Positions 38,759 to 49,192 of a stretch of 64,000 nt of DNA are shown piece after piece (positions within the stretch are counted from its first letter, which is position 1; each line of letters opens with the position of its first letter). Below the pieces are notes generated by a model. That model worked only from the letters and a program-made list of their open reading frames with translations, was not told the origin of the DNA and searched no databases. Origin of the DNA: Streptomyces showdoensis (lineage in GTDB: Bacteria; Actinomycetota; Actinomycetes; Streptomycetales; Streptomycetaceae); assembly GCF_039535475.1 (NCBI RefSeq), contig NZ_BAAAXG010000026.1, positions 62,001 to 126,000 on the forward strand. The letters run 5' to 3'. Both the position numbers and the translations under genes were made by a program.

Positions 38759-39835
38759 TTACGCGGCGGCGAGCTTGGCGGCCGAGTCGGCGTCGACACA
38801 GGCCTGGATCACCGGGTCCAGCTCTCCGTCGAGCACCTGGTCCAAGTTGTACGCCTTGAAGCCGACGCGGTGGTCCGAGATGCGGTTCTCCGGGAAGTTG
38901 TACGTACGGATCTTCTCGGAGCGGTCGACCGTGCGGACCTGGCTGCGGCGCGCGTCCGCGGCCTCGGCCTCGGCCTTCTCCTGCGCGGCGGCGAGCAGCC
39001 GGGAGCGCAGGATGCGCATGGCCTGCTCCTTGTTCTGGAGCTGGCTCTTCTCGTTCTGGCAGGAGGCGACGATGCCGGTCGGCAGGTGGGTGATGCGGAC
39101 CGCGGAGTCGGTGGTGTTGACGGACTGGCCGCCGGGACCGGACGAGCGGTAGACGTCGATGCGCAGGTCGTTCGCGACGATCTCGACCTCGACCTCCTCG
39201 GCCTCCGGGGTGACCAGCACGCCGGCCGCGGAGGTGTGGATGCGGCCCTGCGACTCGGTGGCGGGCACGCGCTGCACGCGGTGCACCCCGCCCTCGTACT
39301 TCAGTCGCGCCCAGACGCCCTGGCCGGGCTCGGTGGCCCCGTTGCCGCCCTTGGTCTTCACGGCGACCTGGACGTCCTTGTAGCCGCCCAGCTCGGACTC
39401 GGTGGCGTCGATGATCTCGGTCTTCCAGCCGATGCGCTCCGCGTACCGCAGGTACATCCGCAGCAGGTCGCCGGCGAAGAGGGCGGACTCGTCGCCGCCC
39501 GCGCCGGCCTTGATCTCCAGGATGACGTCCTTGTCGTCGCTGGGGTCGCGCGGGACGAGCAGCAGCCGGAGCTTCTCCGTCAGCTCCTCGCGCTGCTTCT
39601 CCAGCTCCTTGACCTCGGCGGCGAAGTCGGGGTCGTCGGCGGCCAGCTCCTTGGCCGTCTCGATGTCGTCCGCCGCCTGCTTCCACGCCTTGTAGGTGCC
39701 GATGATCGGGGTCAGCTCCGCGTAACGCTTGTTGAGCTTGCGCGCGTTCGCCTGGTCGGAGTGGACCGAAGGGTCGGCGAGCTTCTTCTCGAGGTCGGCG
39801 TGCTCGCCGACCAGTTCCTCGACCGCTTCGAACAT
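38759..39835 (-). CDS. prfA: Peptide chain release factor 1
   Basis: This 358-residue protein reads UAA and UAG stop codons. The codon-recognition tripeptide PAT is in [11 protein letters not shown] and the catalytic GGQ in [11 protein letters not shown]. The ATG at 39835 has AGGAG upstream. It follows rpmE, separated by a hairpin. Confidence 0.98.
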   Translation of the reverse strand: MFEAVEELVGEHADLEKKLADPSVHSDQANARKLNKRYAELTPIIGTYKAWKQAADDIETAKELAADDPDFAAEVKELEKQREELTEKLRLLLVPRDPSDDKDVILEIKAGAGGDESALFAGDLLRMYLRYAERIGWKTEIIDATESELGGYKDVQVAVKTKGGNGATEPGQGVWARLKYEGGVHRVQRVPATESQGRIHTSAAGVLVTPEAEEVEVEIVANDLRIDVYRSSGPGGQSVNTTDSAVRITHLPTGIVASCQNEKSQLQNKEQAMRILRSRLLAAAQEKAEAEAADARRSQVRTVDRSEKIRTYNFPENRISDHRVGFKAYNLDQVLDGELDPVIQACVDADSAAKLAAA

Positions 39836-39897
39836 CGGGTGCTCCTGGGGTGTTTTCGGAAAGGGCTGCTGCGGGGAACGACTGCGGGGACGGCAAA

Positions 39898-39941
39898 GCG
39901 CCGGTCCGGTGCCCCGAGCGGGAGCGACCAAGGACCGGCGC
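39898..39941 (-). terminator. Hairpin after rpmE
   Basis: A perfect 10-bp stem GCGCCGGTCC/GGACCGGCGC with a 24-nt loop begins 10 bp beyond the rpmE stop. It is a probable terminator or attenuator before prfA. Confidence 0.65.
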
Positions 39942-39950
39942 AGTGACGTG

Positions 39951-40169
39951 CTACTTCTTGGCCGCAGCCTTGCCGAAGCGGGCCTCGAAGCGGGCGACAC
40001 GGCCGCCGGTGTCGAGGATCTTCTGCTTGCCCGTGTAGAACGGGTGGCACTCGGAGCAGACCTCGGCACGGATGGTGCCCTCGGTCAGGGTGCTACGAGT
40101 GGTGAACGACGCGCCGCAGGTGCAGCTGACCTGGGTCTCGACGTACTCGGGGTGGATCTCGCGCTTCAA
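39951..40169 (-). CDS. rpmE: 50S ribosomal protein L31, zinc-binding type
   Basis: This 72-residue L31 is the C+ type, with four cysteines (SCTCGASF and [13 protein letters not shown]) binding zinc. Streptomyces carries a second, zinc-free L31 used when zinc is scarce. The start is TTG (LKREIHPEY) with TAGGAGA 4 nt upstream. Confidence 0.97.
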   Translation of the reverse strand: MKREIHPEYVETQVSCTCGASFTTRSTLTEGTIRAEVCSECHPFYTGKQKILDTGGRVARFEARFGKAAAKK

Positions 40170-40312
40170 GGTGTCTCCTAGTTTCGGGAGGGCACCGGGT
40201 CGCCGTGCGGGATGCACATGCGTGAACCGGGGCCGACGTACCAGTCTGCCAGGACCGGCCGCATCTCCCAAAACCGGGGTGTGGCCGGAAGTATTCCTGG
40301 ACGGTCCCGGGG

Positions 40313-41404
40313 CTACTTCACGAGGCCCTCGGCCTTGCCGGTGGCGGCGTCCCGGGTGACCGAGGCGGGGATCGGCCGGTCGGCCTTGAGGGCCTTCCAG
40401 ACCTGCTGGGACTGGGCCTCCAGCGGCACCACGCGGTTGGGGTCGCGCGGGTCGTACTCGACCGGCAGCGTGATCATGTGGACGTCGTCGGCACCGAGGC
40501 CGGACAGGCCCTTGGCGAAGCCGATCAGCTCGTTGACCGAGTCGAGCTCGGAGTCGGGCGTGATGGCCTTGGTGGCGGTGTCGGCGAGGTCGTAGAGCGT
40601 CTTGGGGTTCGAGAAGACGCCGACGCTCTTCACCTGGTCGACGAAGGCCTTCATGAAGGCCTGCTGGAGCTGGATGCGGCCGAGGTCGCTGCCGTCGCCG
40701 ACGCTCTTGCGGGTGCGGACGAGCCCGAGGGACTGCTCGCCGTCGAGGGTGTGGGTGCCCGGCGCGAGGTCGAGGTGGCTCTTGGAGTCCTTGATGGCCC
40801 GCGTGGTGGTGATCTCGACGCCGCCGAGCTTGTCGATGAGCTTCTTGAAGCCGGTGAAGTCGACCTCGATGTAATGGTCCATGCGGATCCCCGACATCGC
40901 CTCGACCGTCTTGACCGCGCAGGCCGGGCCGCCGACCTCGTACGCCGTGTTGAACATGGCACGGTGCTCGCCGCGCACCTTGCCGCCCTTGGCGTCGGTG
41001 CACTGCGGGCGGTCGACGAGGGTGTCGCGCGGGATGGAGACCACGGAGGCCTTCTTGTGGCCCTCGTAGACGTGGACGACCATCGCGGTGTCGGAGCGGG
41101 CGCCGCCCTCGTCCTTGCCGTAGGCCGCGTTGTCGCCGGAGCGGGAGTCGGAGCCGAGGACGAGGATGTCCATCGAGCCGTTGTCGACGTCCTCGGGGCG
41201 GTCCTTGCCGAGCTGGGCGTTGATGTCGACGCTCTGGATGTTGCCGTCGAGCCTGACGTACAGGTATCCGAGTCCGGCGCCGCCGACGACGACGAGCGCG
41301 GCCGTGCTCCACGCCACCACGGTCATCACCCGGCGGCCCTTGGCGGGCGGCTTCCGGCGCCGGCCGGAACCCCGTATTCGGCTTCCCTGGTTGTGCTCGC
41401 TCAT
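40313..41404 (-). CDS. LytR-CpsA-Psr (LCP) family wall-polymer ligase
   Basis: This 363-residue membrane-anchored enzyme has a short basic cytoplasmic tail and one helix ([20 protein letters not shown]). An extracellular LCP domain follows, with [21 protein letters not shown] and SIPRDTLVD carrying the Asp and Arg residues that bind the lipid pyrophosphate. LCP enzymes attach teichoic acids or glycans to peptidoglycan. It lies 205 bp after rho on the same strand. Confidence 0.94.
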   Translation of the reverse strand: MSEHNQGSRIRGSGRRRKPPAKGRRVMTVVAWSTAALVVVGGAGLGYLYVRLDGNIQSVDINAQLGKDRPEDVDNGSMDILVLGSDSRSGDNAAYGKDEGGARSDTAMVVHVYEGHKKASVVSIPRDTLVDRPQCTDAKGGKVRGEHRAMFNTAYEVGGPACAVKTVEAMSGIRMDHYIEVDFTGFKKLIDKLGGVEITTTRAIKDSKSHLDLAPGTHTLDGEQSLGLVRTRKSVGDGSDLGRIQLQQAFMKAFVDQVKSVGVFSNPKTLYDLADTATKAITPDSELDSVNELIGFAKGLSGLGADDVHMITLPVEYDPRDPNRVVPLEAQSQQVWKALKADRPIPASVTRDAATGKAEGLVK

Positions 41405-41509
41405 CGTCTTCCCTCGGGCCTCGGTTTCACCTTCTGTGATGGCGAAACACCCGAAAGGGTTGCATACGTACCTGTGAGGTTTCGATGAGCGACGGTCCGT
41501 AACGCGGAC

Positions 41510-41537
41510 GCGCCCACCGTGAGGACACGGTGGGCGC
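41510..41537 (-). terminator. Terminator after rho
   Basis: A perfect 12-bp stem GCGCCCACCGTG/CACGGTGGGCGC with a 4-nt loop lies 73 bp past the rho stop. Confidence 0.8.
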
Positions 41538-41609
41538 GTTCGTTCGTGCAGGTCACGGCGGGGTTACGGGGCCGGAGCCGGCCCCTCGCCGTGTGACCGA
41601 CGTCTCGCG

Positions 41610-43631
41610 TCAGTCGTTGTTCGCCGCTCCCGGCGTCGTCTTCTGGATCTGGAGCAGGAACTCGCCGTTCGACTTCGTCTGCTTCATCTTGTCGAGCAGC
41701 AGCTCGATCGCCTGCTGCTGGTCGAGCGCGTGCAGCACGCGACGCAGCTTCCAGGTGATGGAGAGCTCGTCGCTGCCGAGCAGGATCTCCTCCTTGCGCG
41801 TACCCGAGGCGTCGACGTCGACGGCCGGGAAGATGCGCTTGTCGGCGAGCTTCCGGTCGAGCTTGAGCTCCATGTTGCCGGTGCCCTTGAACTCCTCGAA
41901 GATCACCTCGTCCATGCGCGAGCCGGTGTCGACCAGCGCGGTGGCCAGGATGGTCAGCGAGCCGCCGTCCTCGATGTTGCGCGCGGCACCGAAGAAGCGC
42001 TTCGGCGGGTAGAGCGCGGTCGAGTCGACACCACCGGACAGGATGCGGCCGGAGGCGGGCGCCGCGAGGTTGTACGCGCGGCCCAGGCGGGTGATGGAGT
42101 CCAGCAGGACGACCACGTCGTGACCCAGCTCGACGAGGCGCTTGGCGCGCTCGATGGCCAGCTCGGCGACGGTGGTGTGGTCCTCGGCCGGGCGGTCGAA
42201 GGTCGAGGAGATGACCTCGCCCTTGACCGACCGCTGCATGTCGGTGACCTCTTCCGGACGCTCGTCGACCAGGACGACCATCAGGTGGCACTCGGGGTTG
42301 TTGTGGGTGATCGCGTTGGCGATCGCCTGCATGATCATGGTCTTGCCGGTCTTCGGCGGGGCCACGATCAGACCACGCTGGCCCTTGCCGATCGGCGACA
42401 CGAGGTCGATGATCCGCGTGGTCAGCACGCCCGGGTCGGTCTCCAGACGGAGGCGGTCCTGCGGGTACAGCGGGGTGAGCTTGTTGAACTCGGGGCGGCC
42501 GCGGCCGGACTCCGGCGCCATGCCGTTGACCGAGTCGAGGCGCACCAGCGCGTTGAACTTCTCGCGGCGCTCGCCCTCCTTCGGCTGGCGCACGGCACCG
42601 GTGACGTGGTCACCCTTGCGCAGGCCGCTCTTGCGGACCTGGGCGAGGGAGACGTACACGTCGTTCGGGCCGGGCAGGTAGCCGGAGGTCCGGATGAACG
42701 CGTAGTTGTCGAGGATGTCGAGGATGCCCGCGACGGGGATCAGGACGTCGTCGTCGGAGACCTGCGGCTCGCCGGCGGCGAACTCGTCGCGGCCGCGACG
42801 GCCACGGCGGTCGCGGTAGCGCCCGCGACGGCCGCGACGGCCGCCCTCGAAGTCGTCGTCGTCCTGCGGGCCGGCCGGCTGGCTGCCCTGCGGGCCCTGG
42901 GCCTGGCCCTGGCCCTGCTGGCCGCCCTGACGCTGGCGCTGGCCGCCCTGGCCGCCGCCCTGCTGCTCGTCGCCCTTGCCGCGGTCACGGCGGTCACGCT
43001 GACGGTCGCGGCGGTCACCGCGCTCGCCCCGCTCGCCGCGGTCACGACGGCCACGGCCCTCGGCGGCGTCGACGGCGGCCTCGGCCTTGGCGTCGCCCTG
43101 CGTCTCGGTCCTGGCCTCGGCGCGGGCCTCGGTCTTGACGACCTGCGCGGCCTCTGCCTTGGCCTCGCCCTCCGGCGAACCGGCGGGGGCGGTGGCGCGA
43201 CGGCGGCGGCGCTCGCCGGCCGGGGCGTCATCGGAGGCCGGCTGACCCGGGATCTCGATCTGCTGCTGGGCGACCGGCTCGGCCTTCTCGACCTTCGGCG
43301 CGGCCTCGGCCTCGCTCGTACGGGCCTTGGCGGCGGTGCGGCGCTTCGGCTTGGTCTCGGCGGCGTCGGCCGACTTGGCGGGGGCGGCGGAGCCGCCACC
43401 GGCCTGCGCCTCCTTGATGACCTCGATCAGCTGGCTCTTGCGCATCCGCGCGGTGCCCCTGATGCCGAGGCCGGACGCGACCTGCTGCAGCTCGGCCAGG
43501 ACCATGCCCTCGAGGCCGGTGCCGGAGCGGCGGCGCCGTGCGGTGGTGCCGGAGGCAGCACCTGCGGCGGGCGCGGAGGCGTCGACACTGTTGTCGGCAG
43601 TCACGCCCATCAGATCGGTGGTGTCGCTCAC
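41610..43631 (-). CDS. rho: Transcription termination factor Rho (actinobacterial long form)
   Basis: This 673-residue protein compares with about 420 in E. coli. An N-terminal SAP-like Rho_N segment ([16 protein letters not shown]) is followed by a roughly 250-residue insert rich in Ala/Glu, then Arg/Asp/Gly/Gln ([20 protein letters not shown]). The RNA-binding cold-shock domain and the ATPase with P-loop APPKTGKT complete it. The insert gives extra RNA binding in GC-rich genomes. The GTG at 43631 has AAGGA upstream and begins VSDTTDLMG; a start 11 codons earlier is possible. Confidence 0.96.
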   Translation of the reverse strand: MSDTTDLMGVTADNSVDASAPAAGAASGTTARRRRSGTGLEGMVLAELQQVASGLGIRGTARMRKSQLIEVIKEAQAGGGSAAPAKSADAAETKPKRRTAAKARTSEAEAAPKVEKAEPVAQQQIEIPGQPASDDAPAGERRRRRATAPAGSPEGEAKAEAAQVVKTEARAEARTETQGDAKAEAAVDAAEGRGRRDRGERGERGDRRDRQRDRRDRGKGDEQQGGGQGGQRQRQGGQQGQGQAQGPQGSQPAGPQDDDDFEGGRRGRRGRYRDRRGRRGRDEFAAGEPQVSDDDVLIPVAGILDILDNYAFIRTSGYLPGPNDVYVSLAQVRKSGLRKGDHVTGAVRQPKEGERREKFNALVRLDSVNGMAPESGRGRPEFNKLTPLYPQDRLRLETDPGVLTTRIIDLVSPIGKGQRGLIVAPPKTGKTMIMQAIANAITHNNPECHLMVVLVDERPEEVTDMQRSVKGEVISSTFDRPAEDHTTVAELAIERAKRLVELGHDVVVLLDSITRLGRAYNLAAPASGRILSGGVDSTALYPPKRFFGAARNIEDGGSLTILATALVDTGSRMDEVIFEEFKGTGNMELKLDRKLADKRIFPAVDVDASGTRKEEILLGSDELSITWKLRRVLHALDQQQAIELLLDKMKQTKSNGEFLLQIQKTTPGAANND

Positions 43632-44052
43632 GAAGGGTCCTTCCCTGGAGCGGACGTCGGCCATCTGGCTCGGCGACCGGTTGTGCTGTCCGGCAGCGGT
43701 CCTGCTTGGTGGACCGTGTCGGGGCGGTGGTCCCGCCGGGTACGGCGGAAGAGAGAAAACGTGCTGTGGGTCCGGCCCGAGCGCCCCCTGCTCGGCCCTC
43801 GAACAAGAAAAGCGAGGGGTGTCGTGCCGGTTCCGGAGCGTGCTCGAATCTGCTCAGGCAGGCTGCTCAGGCAGTGGAGGAGGCTCCCGGAAGAATTGGC
43901 GGTCCCTGATGGGGACACTCAGCACCGCGCCACAAAGACGTCGGGTGCAGACTTGAGGTTAACACTACCGGCTCCAACAAACATTCCCCCTCTCCGTCAC
44001 CGGCGATCTCGTGTCCGTGCGGCCCCGGCTCAGGAGCCGCACGGGCTGCCCG
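43632..44052 (-). promoter_or_regulatory. 421-bp rho leader region, no gene
   Basis: There is no supported coding sequence between thrB and rho. On the minus strand a TAGTGT -10-like box lies near 43968. The following roughly 330 nt would be a long 5' untranslated leader, in keeping with autoregulated rho genes. Short repeats GCTCAGGCA occur at about 43852 and 43864. The promoter is not certain. Confidence 0.4.
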
Positions 44053-44970
44053 TCAGGGCGCGAGCGGCAGGACGCTCGCTCCGGGCGCATCGAGGTCGAG
44101 CCGGTTCGCGGCCCACCCCTCGCCCGCGAGCAGCGCGACCTTGTCGGCCGTTCCGTGGTCGGCCAGCGCGAGGACCGTGGGGCCCGCGCCGGAGATGACC
44201 GCGGGCACACCGTCCGCCCGCAGCCGGTTCACGAGGGCGATGCTCTCGGGCATCGCGGGGGCCCGGTACTCCTGGTGCAGCCGGTCCTCGGTGGCCGCGA
44301 GCAGCAGCTCGGGGCGGCGGGTCAGGGCCTCGACGAGGAGGGCGGCGCGGCCGGCGTTGGCGGCGGCGTCCACGTGCGGGACGGTGCGCGGGAGCAGGCC
44401 GCGGGCGGTCTCGGTGAGCACGGGCTTTCCGGGGACGAAAACCACCGGAACGATGGAATCGGAGGGTTCCATCCTGATCGCCCGCGCGGCACCGCCCTCG
44501 GTCCAGGCGAGCGTGAAGCCGCCGAGCAGGCAGGCCGCGACGTTGTCGGGGTGCCCCTCGATCTCGGTGGCCAGTTCGAGCAGCGCGGCCTCGTCGAGGC
44601 GGGCGTCGCCGCCTATGGTCACGGCGCGGGCGGCGACGATGCCGGCGCAGATGGCGGCGGAGGAGGAGCCGAGGCCGCGGCCGTGCGGGATGCGGTTGGC
44701 GCAGACGACCTCGAGGCCGCGGGGCTGCCCGCCGAGCAGGTCGAAGGCGGTGCGCATCGAGCGTACGAGGAGGTGGCTCTCGTCGCGCGGAAGGGTGTCG
44801 GTGCCCTCTCCGGCGATGTCGACGTGCAGCCCGGAGTCGGCGACCCGGACGACGACGTCGTCGTAGAGCCCCAGCGACAGGCCGAAGGCGTCGAAGCCCG
44901 GACCCAGATTGGCGCTGGTGGCGGGGACGCGCACCCGTACGGCGGCGGCGCGGAACGCGGGACCGGCCAT
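44053..44970 (-). CDS. thrB: Homoserine kinase
   Basis: This 305-residue GHMP kinase phosphorylates homoserine on the way to threonine. The ATP-binding motif is HGRGLGSSSAAICAG and the N-terminal VRVPATSANLGPGFDAFGL is typical. AAGGAGAG precedes the ATG. A 308-bp gap with two large inverted repeats separates it from thrC, so it may have its own promoter. Confidence 0.96.
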   Translation of the reverse strand: MAGPAFRAAAVRVRVPATSANLGPGFDAFGLSLGLYDDVVVRVADSGLHVDIAGEGTDTLPRDESHLLVRSMRTAFDLLGGQPRGLEVVCANRIPHGRGLGSSSAAICAGIVAARAVTIGGDARLDEAALLELATEIEGHPDNVAACLLGGFTLAWTEGGAARAIRMEPSDSIVPVVFVPGKPVLTETARGLLPRTVPHVDAAANAGRAALLVEALTRRPELLLAATEDRLHQEYRAPAMPESIALVNRLRADGVPAVISGAGPTVLALADHGTADKVALLAGEGWAANRLDLDAPGASVLPLAP

Positions 44971-45169
44971 CGCTCGTTGACTCTCCTTGACTTGCGGGGA
45001 TCGCGGGGGATCGCTCGGGGGGATGTACTGCGAGGTGACTGCGGGGGTGACGGCGGAAGTGCGGAGAACCCGGGGGCCGCTCGTGCCTCGGGGGCGACAA
45101 CGGCAACGACACCGCGCATATGCAACGGGGCGGGTTCGGTACAGCCTATCGAAGGAAGGTTCTGTGGCG

Positions 45170-45227
45170 ACATAGGGCGCACAGGAGGCGCACGATGCGT
45201 GTCGCGCGCCAACCTGTGCGCCTATGT
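45170..45227. promoter_or_regulatory. Large inverted repeat in the thrC-thrB gap
   Basis: ACATAGGGCGCACAGG pairs with CCTGTGCGCCTATGT apart from one bulged G, around a 27-nt centre. It lies within the 308-bp gene-free stretch 44971-45278 and directly next to a second hairpin. It could be an attenuator-like or operator structure for thrB; a minus-strand TAGGCT near 45148 would be the -10 of a thrB promoter. Confidence 0.5.
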
Positions 45228-45228
45228 A

Positions 45229-45263
45229 GGTTCCTGATCGGGTTTGACCCTTGATCAGGAACC
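45229..45263 (-). terminator. Hairpin after thrC
   Basis: A perfect 11-bp stem GGTTCCTGATC/GATCAGGAACC with a 13-nt loop lies 16 bp past the thrC stop. It is a likely terminator of the hom-thrC transcript. Confidence 0.7.
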
Positions 45264-45278
45264 GTACGGCATCCGAGG

Positions 45279-46349
45279 TCAGGCGAGTCCGAGCCGCTCG
45301 GCGGCGGCCGCGGCGTCCACCGGGACCGTGACGGGCTGCGGAGCGCCCGCGACGGCCCAGTCGGGGTCCTTGAGGCCGTTGCCGGTGACCGTGCAGACGA
45401 TGGTCTGGCCCGGGTCGACCTTGCCCTGCGAGGCGGCCTTCAGCAGGCCGGCCACCGAGGCGGCCGAGGCGGGCTCGACGAAGACGCCCTCCTGAGCGGC
45501 CAACAGGCGGTAGGCCTGCAGGATCTCACGGTCCGTCACCTCGTCGATGAAGCCGCCCGACTCGTCGCGCGCGGCGATCGCGTAGTCCCAGGAGGCCGGG
45601 TTGCCGATGCGGATCGCGGTGGCGATGGTCGACGGGTCCTTGACGACCTCGCCGCGCACGAGCGGCGCGGAGCCGGAGGCCTGGAAGCCCCACATGCGCG
45701 GGGTGCGGCCGGCGATGCCGTCGGCGGCGTACTCCTTGTACCCCTTCCAGTACGCCGTGATGTTGCCGGCGTTGCCCACGGGCAGCACGTGGATGTCGGG
45801 GGCCTCGCCCAGCATGTCCACGATCTCGAAGGCGGCGGTCTTCTGGCCCTCGATGCGGACCGGGTTCACCGAATTGACCAGCGCCACCGGGTAGTTCTCG
45901 GAGAGGCTGCGGGCCAGGGTGAGGCAGTCGTCGAAGTTGCCGTCGACCTGGAGGATCTTGGCGCCGTGGACGAGCGCCTGGCCCATCTTGCCGAGGGCGA
46001 TCTTGCCCTGCGGCACGAGCACGGCGGACACCATGCCCGCGCGCACCGCGTAGGCGGCGGCGGAGGCGGAGGTGTTGCCGGTGGACGCGCAGATGACGGC
46101 CTGCGCGCCCTCCTCCTTGGCCTTGCTGATGGCCATGGTCATGCCCCGGTCCTTGAAGGAGCCGGTGGGGTTGGCGCCCTCGACCTTGAGGTGCACCTCG
46201 CAGCCCGTGCGCTCGGAGAGCACCTGAGCGGGGACGAGCGGCGTGCCGCCCTCACGGAGCGTGACGACCGGCGTCGTGTCCGTGACCGGAAGGCGGTCCC
46301 GGTACTCCTCGATGATGCCGCGCCACTGGTGGGTGCCCTTGGTGGTCAT
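45279..46349 (-). CDS. thrC: Threonine synthase
   Basis: This 356-residue PLP enzyme converts O-phosphohomoserine to threonine. The Schiff-base lysine is K66 in [13 protein letters not shown]; the phosphate-binding [11 protein letters not shown] is clear. It starts 6 bp after hom, with an AAGGA ribosome site, so the two are co-transcribed. Confidence 0.96.
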   Translation of the reverse strand: MTTKGTHQWRGIIEEYRDRLPVTDTTPVVTLREGGTPLVPAQVLSERTGCEVHLKVEGANPTGSFKDRGMTMAISKAKEEGAQAVICASTGNTSASAAAYAVRAGMVSAVLVPQGKIALGKMGQALVHGAKILQVDGNFDDCLTLARSLSENYPVALVNSVNPVRIEGQKTAAFEIVDMLGEAPDIHVLPVGNAGNITAYWKGYKEYAADGIAGRTPRMWGFQASGSAPLVRGEVVKDPSTIATAIRIGNPASWDYAIAARDESGGFIDEVTDREILQAYRLLAAQEGVFVEPASAASVAGLLKAASQGKVDPGQTIVCTVTGNGLKDPDWAVAGAPQPVTVPVDAAAAAERLGLA

Positions 46350-46355
46350 GGGTCC

Positions 46356-47648
46356 TTACTCCCCTTCAACACGCATGATGCTGGCGACACCGCGCACGGT
46401 GTCGAGCTTGCGCAGCGCCTCGACGGTCCCGGAGAGGGCGGCGTCGGGCGCGCGGTGGGTGACGACGACGAGGGAGGCCTCGCCGTCCTTGCCCGTCTGG
46501 CGGACGGTGTCGATCGACACGCCGTGCTCGGCGAAGACCGTCGCGACCTGGGCGAGGACGCCCGGCTTGTCGGCCACGTCGAGACTGATGTGGTACCGCG
46601 TCACCACGTCGCCCATGGGGCTCACGGGCAGCTGGGTGTACGCGGACTCGCCGGGGCCGTTGGCCCCGTTGAGCTTGTTGCGGCACACGGCGACGAGGTC
46701 GCCGAGGACGGCCGACGCGGTCGGCGAGCCGCCGGCCCCGGGGCCGTAGAACATGAGCCGCCCGGCGGCCTCCGCCTCGACGAAGACGGCGTTGTACGCC
46801 TCGCGGACGGAGGCGAGCGGGTGGCTGAGCGGGATCATCGCGGGGTGCACGCGCGCGGTGACGGAACCGCCGTCGGCGGCCCGCTCGCAGATGGCGAGCA
46901 GCTTGATGGTGCAGCCCATCTGCTTGGCCGAGGCGAAGTCGGCCGCGGTGACCTCGGTCATGCCCTCGCGGTAGACGTCGTCGAGGCGCACCCGGGTGTG
47001 GAAGGCGATCCCGGCGAGGATGGCGGCCTTGGCGGCCGCGTCGAAGCCCTCGACGTCGGCGGTCGGGTCGGCCTCGGCGTACCCGAGCGCGGTGGCCTCG
47101 TCCAGGGCCTCGGAGTAGCCGGCCCCGGAGGTGTCCATCTTGTCGAGGATGAAGTTGGTCGTCCCGTTGACGATGCCCATCACGCGGTTGATCTTGTCGC
47201 CGGCGAGCGACTCGCGCAGCGGCCGGATCAGCGGGATGGCGCCGGCCACGGCGGCCTCGTAGTACAGGTCCTCGCCGTGCTGATCGGCGGCGGCGTAGAG
47301 GGCCGCGCCGTCCTGGGCGAGGAGCGCCTTGTTGGCGGAGACGACGGAGGCGCCGTGCTCGAAGGCGGTGGTGATGAGGGTGCGGGCCGGCTCGATCCCG
47401 CCGATGACCTCGACGACGACGTCGATGTCCCCGCGTTTGACCAGGGCGGTGGCGTCGGTGGTGATCAGCTCGGCGGGGACTCCCCCGCGCACCTTGTCAG
47501 GTCGACGGACCGCCACGCCGGCGAGCTCGACCGGAGCGCCGATGCGCGCGGCGAGGTCGTCGGCGTGCGTCGTCATGATGCGCGCCACCTCTGAGCCGAC
47601 CACTCCACAGCCCAGCAGCGCCACCTTCAGCGGACGCGTACGCATCAT
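46356..47648 (-). CDS. hom: Homoserine dehydrogenase
   Basis: This 430-residue enzyme reduces aspartate semialdehyde to homoserine. It has a Rossmann motif LLGCGVVGSEVA near residue 12 and the catalytic region GIVNGTTNFILDKM. The C-terminal ACT domain (YHISLDVADKPGVLAQVATVF) allows threonine feedback inhibition. ATG at 47648, with a second in-frame ATG next to it. It lies 138 bp after lysA. Confidence 0.96.
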   Translation of the reverse strand: MMRTRPLKVALLGCGVVGSEVARIMTTHADDLAARIGAPVELAGVAVRRPDKVRGGVPAELITTDATALVKRGDIDVVVEVIGGIEPARTLITTAFEHGASVVSANKALLAQDGAALYAAADQHGEDLYYEAAVAGAIPLIRPLRESLAGDKINRVMGIVNGTTNFILDKMDTSGAGYSEALDEATALGYAEADPTADVEGFDAAAKAAILAGIAFHTRVRLDDVYREGMTEVTAADFASAKQMGCTIKLLAICERAADGGSVTARVHPAMIPLSHPLASVREAYNAVFVEAEAAGRLMFYGPGAGGSPTASAVLGDLVAVCRNKLNGANGPGESAYTQLPVSPMGDVVTRYHISLDVADKPGVLAQVATVFAEHGVSIDTVRQTGKDGEASLVVVTHRAPDAALSGTVEALRKLDTVRGVASIMRVEGE

Positions 47649-47786
47649 CCGACCTCGTTTCTCGGTACTTCTCGATCTACGTATCTCTACGGTTTCCTAC
47701 GGTGGGAACCAGTCTCACTCACCGGACGGGCGATTCCGCCCTCGGTCCGGATCGTGAGACATCGATTCCATCACCCGACTATTTCA

Positions 47787-49178
47787 TCACCCGACGTCGA
47801 GACGCAGGAGATCTTCCTCCGTCTCGCGCCGCACGATGACCCGCGCCTCGCCGTCCCGCACCGCGACGACGGGCGGGCGGAGCGCGTGGTTGTAGTTGCT
47901 CGCCATGGAGCGGCAGTACGCCCCGGTGGCCGGCACGGCGAGCAGGTCGCCGGGGGCCACGTCGGCGGGCAGGAAGGCGTCGCGCACGACGATGTCACCG
48001 CTCTCGCAGTGCTTGCCGACCACGCGTACGAGCATGGGCTCGGCGTCACTCGTGCGCGAGACCAGCGCGACGCTGTACTCGGCGTCGTACAGCGCGGTGC
48101 GGATGTTGTCCGACATGCCGCCGTCGACGGAGACGTACGTCCGCAGCCCCTCCAGCGGCTTGACCGTGCCGACCTCGTAGAGGGTGAAGGCGGTGGGCCC
48201 GACGATGGCGCGCCCCGGCTCGACGGAGATCCGCGGGGTGGCGAGCCCGGCGGCCTCGCACTCGCGCGTGACGATCTCGGAGAGCGCCTTGGCGATGTCG
48301 TGCGGCTCCCGCGGGTCGTCGTCCGAGGTGTAGGCGATCCCGAGCCCGCCGCCGAGGTCGATCTCGGGCAGCTCGACCCCGTGCTCGTCCCGCACGTCGG
48401 CGAGCAGCTGCACGACGCGCCGCGCGGACACCTCGAAGCCGGCCATGTCGAAGATCTGCGAGCCGATGTGCGAGTGGATCCCGATGAGCTCCAGCCCGTC
48501 GAGCGAGAGCGCCCGCCGCACGGCCTCCGCGGCCTGCCCGCCGGCCAGCGCGATGCCGAACTTCTGGTCCTCGTGGGCGGTGGCGATGAACTCGTGCGTG
48601 TGCGCCTCGACGCCGACGGTCACCCGGATCTGCACCCGCTGGCGCTTGCCGAGCGACTGCGCGACGTGCGCGACCCGGACGATCTCCTGGAAGGAGTCGA
48701 GCACGATCCGCCCGACCCCCACCTCGACGGCCCGCCGGATCTCTTCCTCGCTCTTGTTGTTCCCGTGGAAGGCGATCCGCTCGGCGGGCATCCCCGCGGA
48801 CAGCGCGGTGCTGAGCTCGCCCCCGGAGCAGACGTCGAGGTTCAGCCCCTCCTCCTTGAGCCACCGGACGACGGCCCGGGAGAGGAACGCCTTGCCGGCG
48901 TAGAAGACGTCCGCGTCCTTGCCGAAGGCGTCGGCCCAGGCGCGGCAGCGTGCCCGGAAGTCGTCCTCGTCGAGGAAGTAGGCGGGCGTGCCGAACTCCC
49001 GCTGCAGGGCGTCGACTCCGATCCCGCCGACGGTCACGACCCCCCGCTCGTCGCGCCCGACGGTCCGTGCCCAGACCTTGGGGTCGAGCTGGTTGAGGTC
49101 GGCGGGCGGAGCGGAGTAGTGCCCCTCGGGGAGGACATCGGCGTGACGGGGCCCGGCGGGGTGTGCGGAACGGCTCAT
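47787..49178 (-). CDS. lysA: Diaminopimelate decarboxylase
   Basis: This 463-residue PLP enzyme makes lysine from meso-diaminopimelate. The cofactor lysine is K96 in [28 protein letters not shown] and [12 protein letters not shown] mark the fold-III barrel, and [10 protein letters not shown] holds the second active-site Cys. It follows nrtL by 14 bp in the same operon. Confidence 0.96.
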   Translation of the reverse strand: MSRSAHPAGPRHADVLPEGHYSAPPADLNQLDPKVWARTVGRDERGVVTVGGIGVDALQREFGTPAYFLDEDDFRARCRAWADAFGKDADVFYAGKAFLSRAVVRWLKEEGLNLDVCSGGELSTALSAGMPAERIAFHGNNKSEEEIRRAVEVGVGRIVLDSFQEIVRVAHVAQSLGKRQRVQIRVTVGVEAHTHEFIATAHEDQKFGIALAGGQAAEAVRRALSLDGLELIGIHSHIGSQIFDMAGFEVSARRVVQLLADVRDEHGVELPEIDLGGGLGIAYTSDDDPREPHDIAKALSEIVTRECEAAGLATPRISVEPGRAIVGPTAFTLYEVGTVKPLEGLRTYVSVDGGMSDNIRTALYDAEYSVALVSRTSDAEPMLVRVVGKHCESGDIVVRDAFLPADVAPGDLLAVPATGAYCRSMASNYNHALRPPVVAVRDGEARVIVRRETEEDLLRLDVG

Positions 49179-49192
49179 GGCGACTGGCTCTT

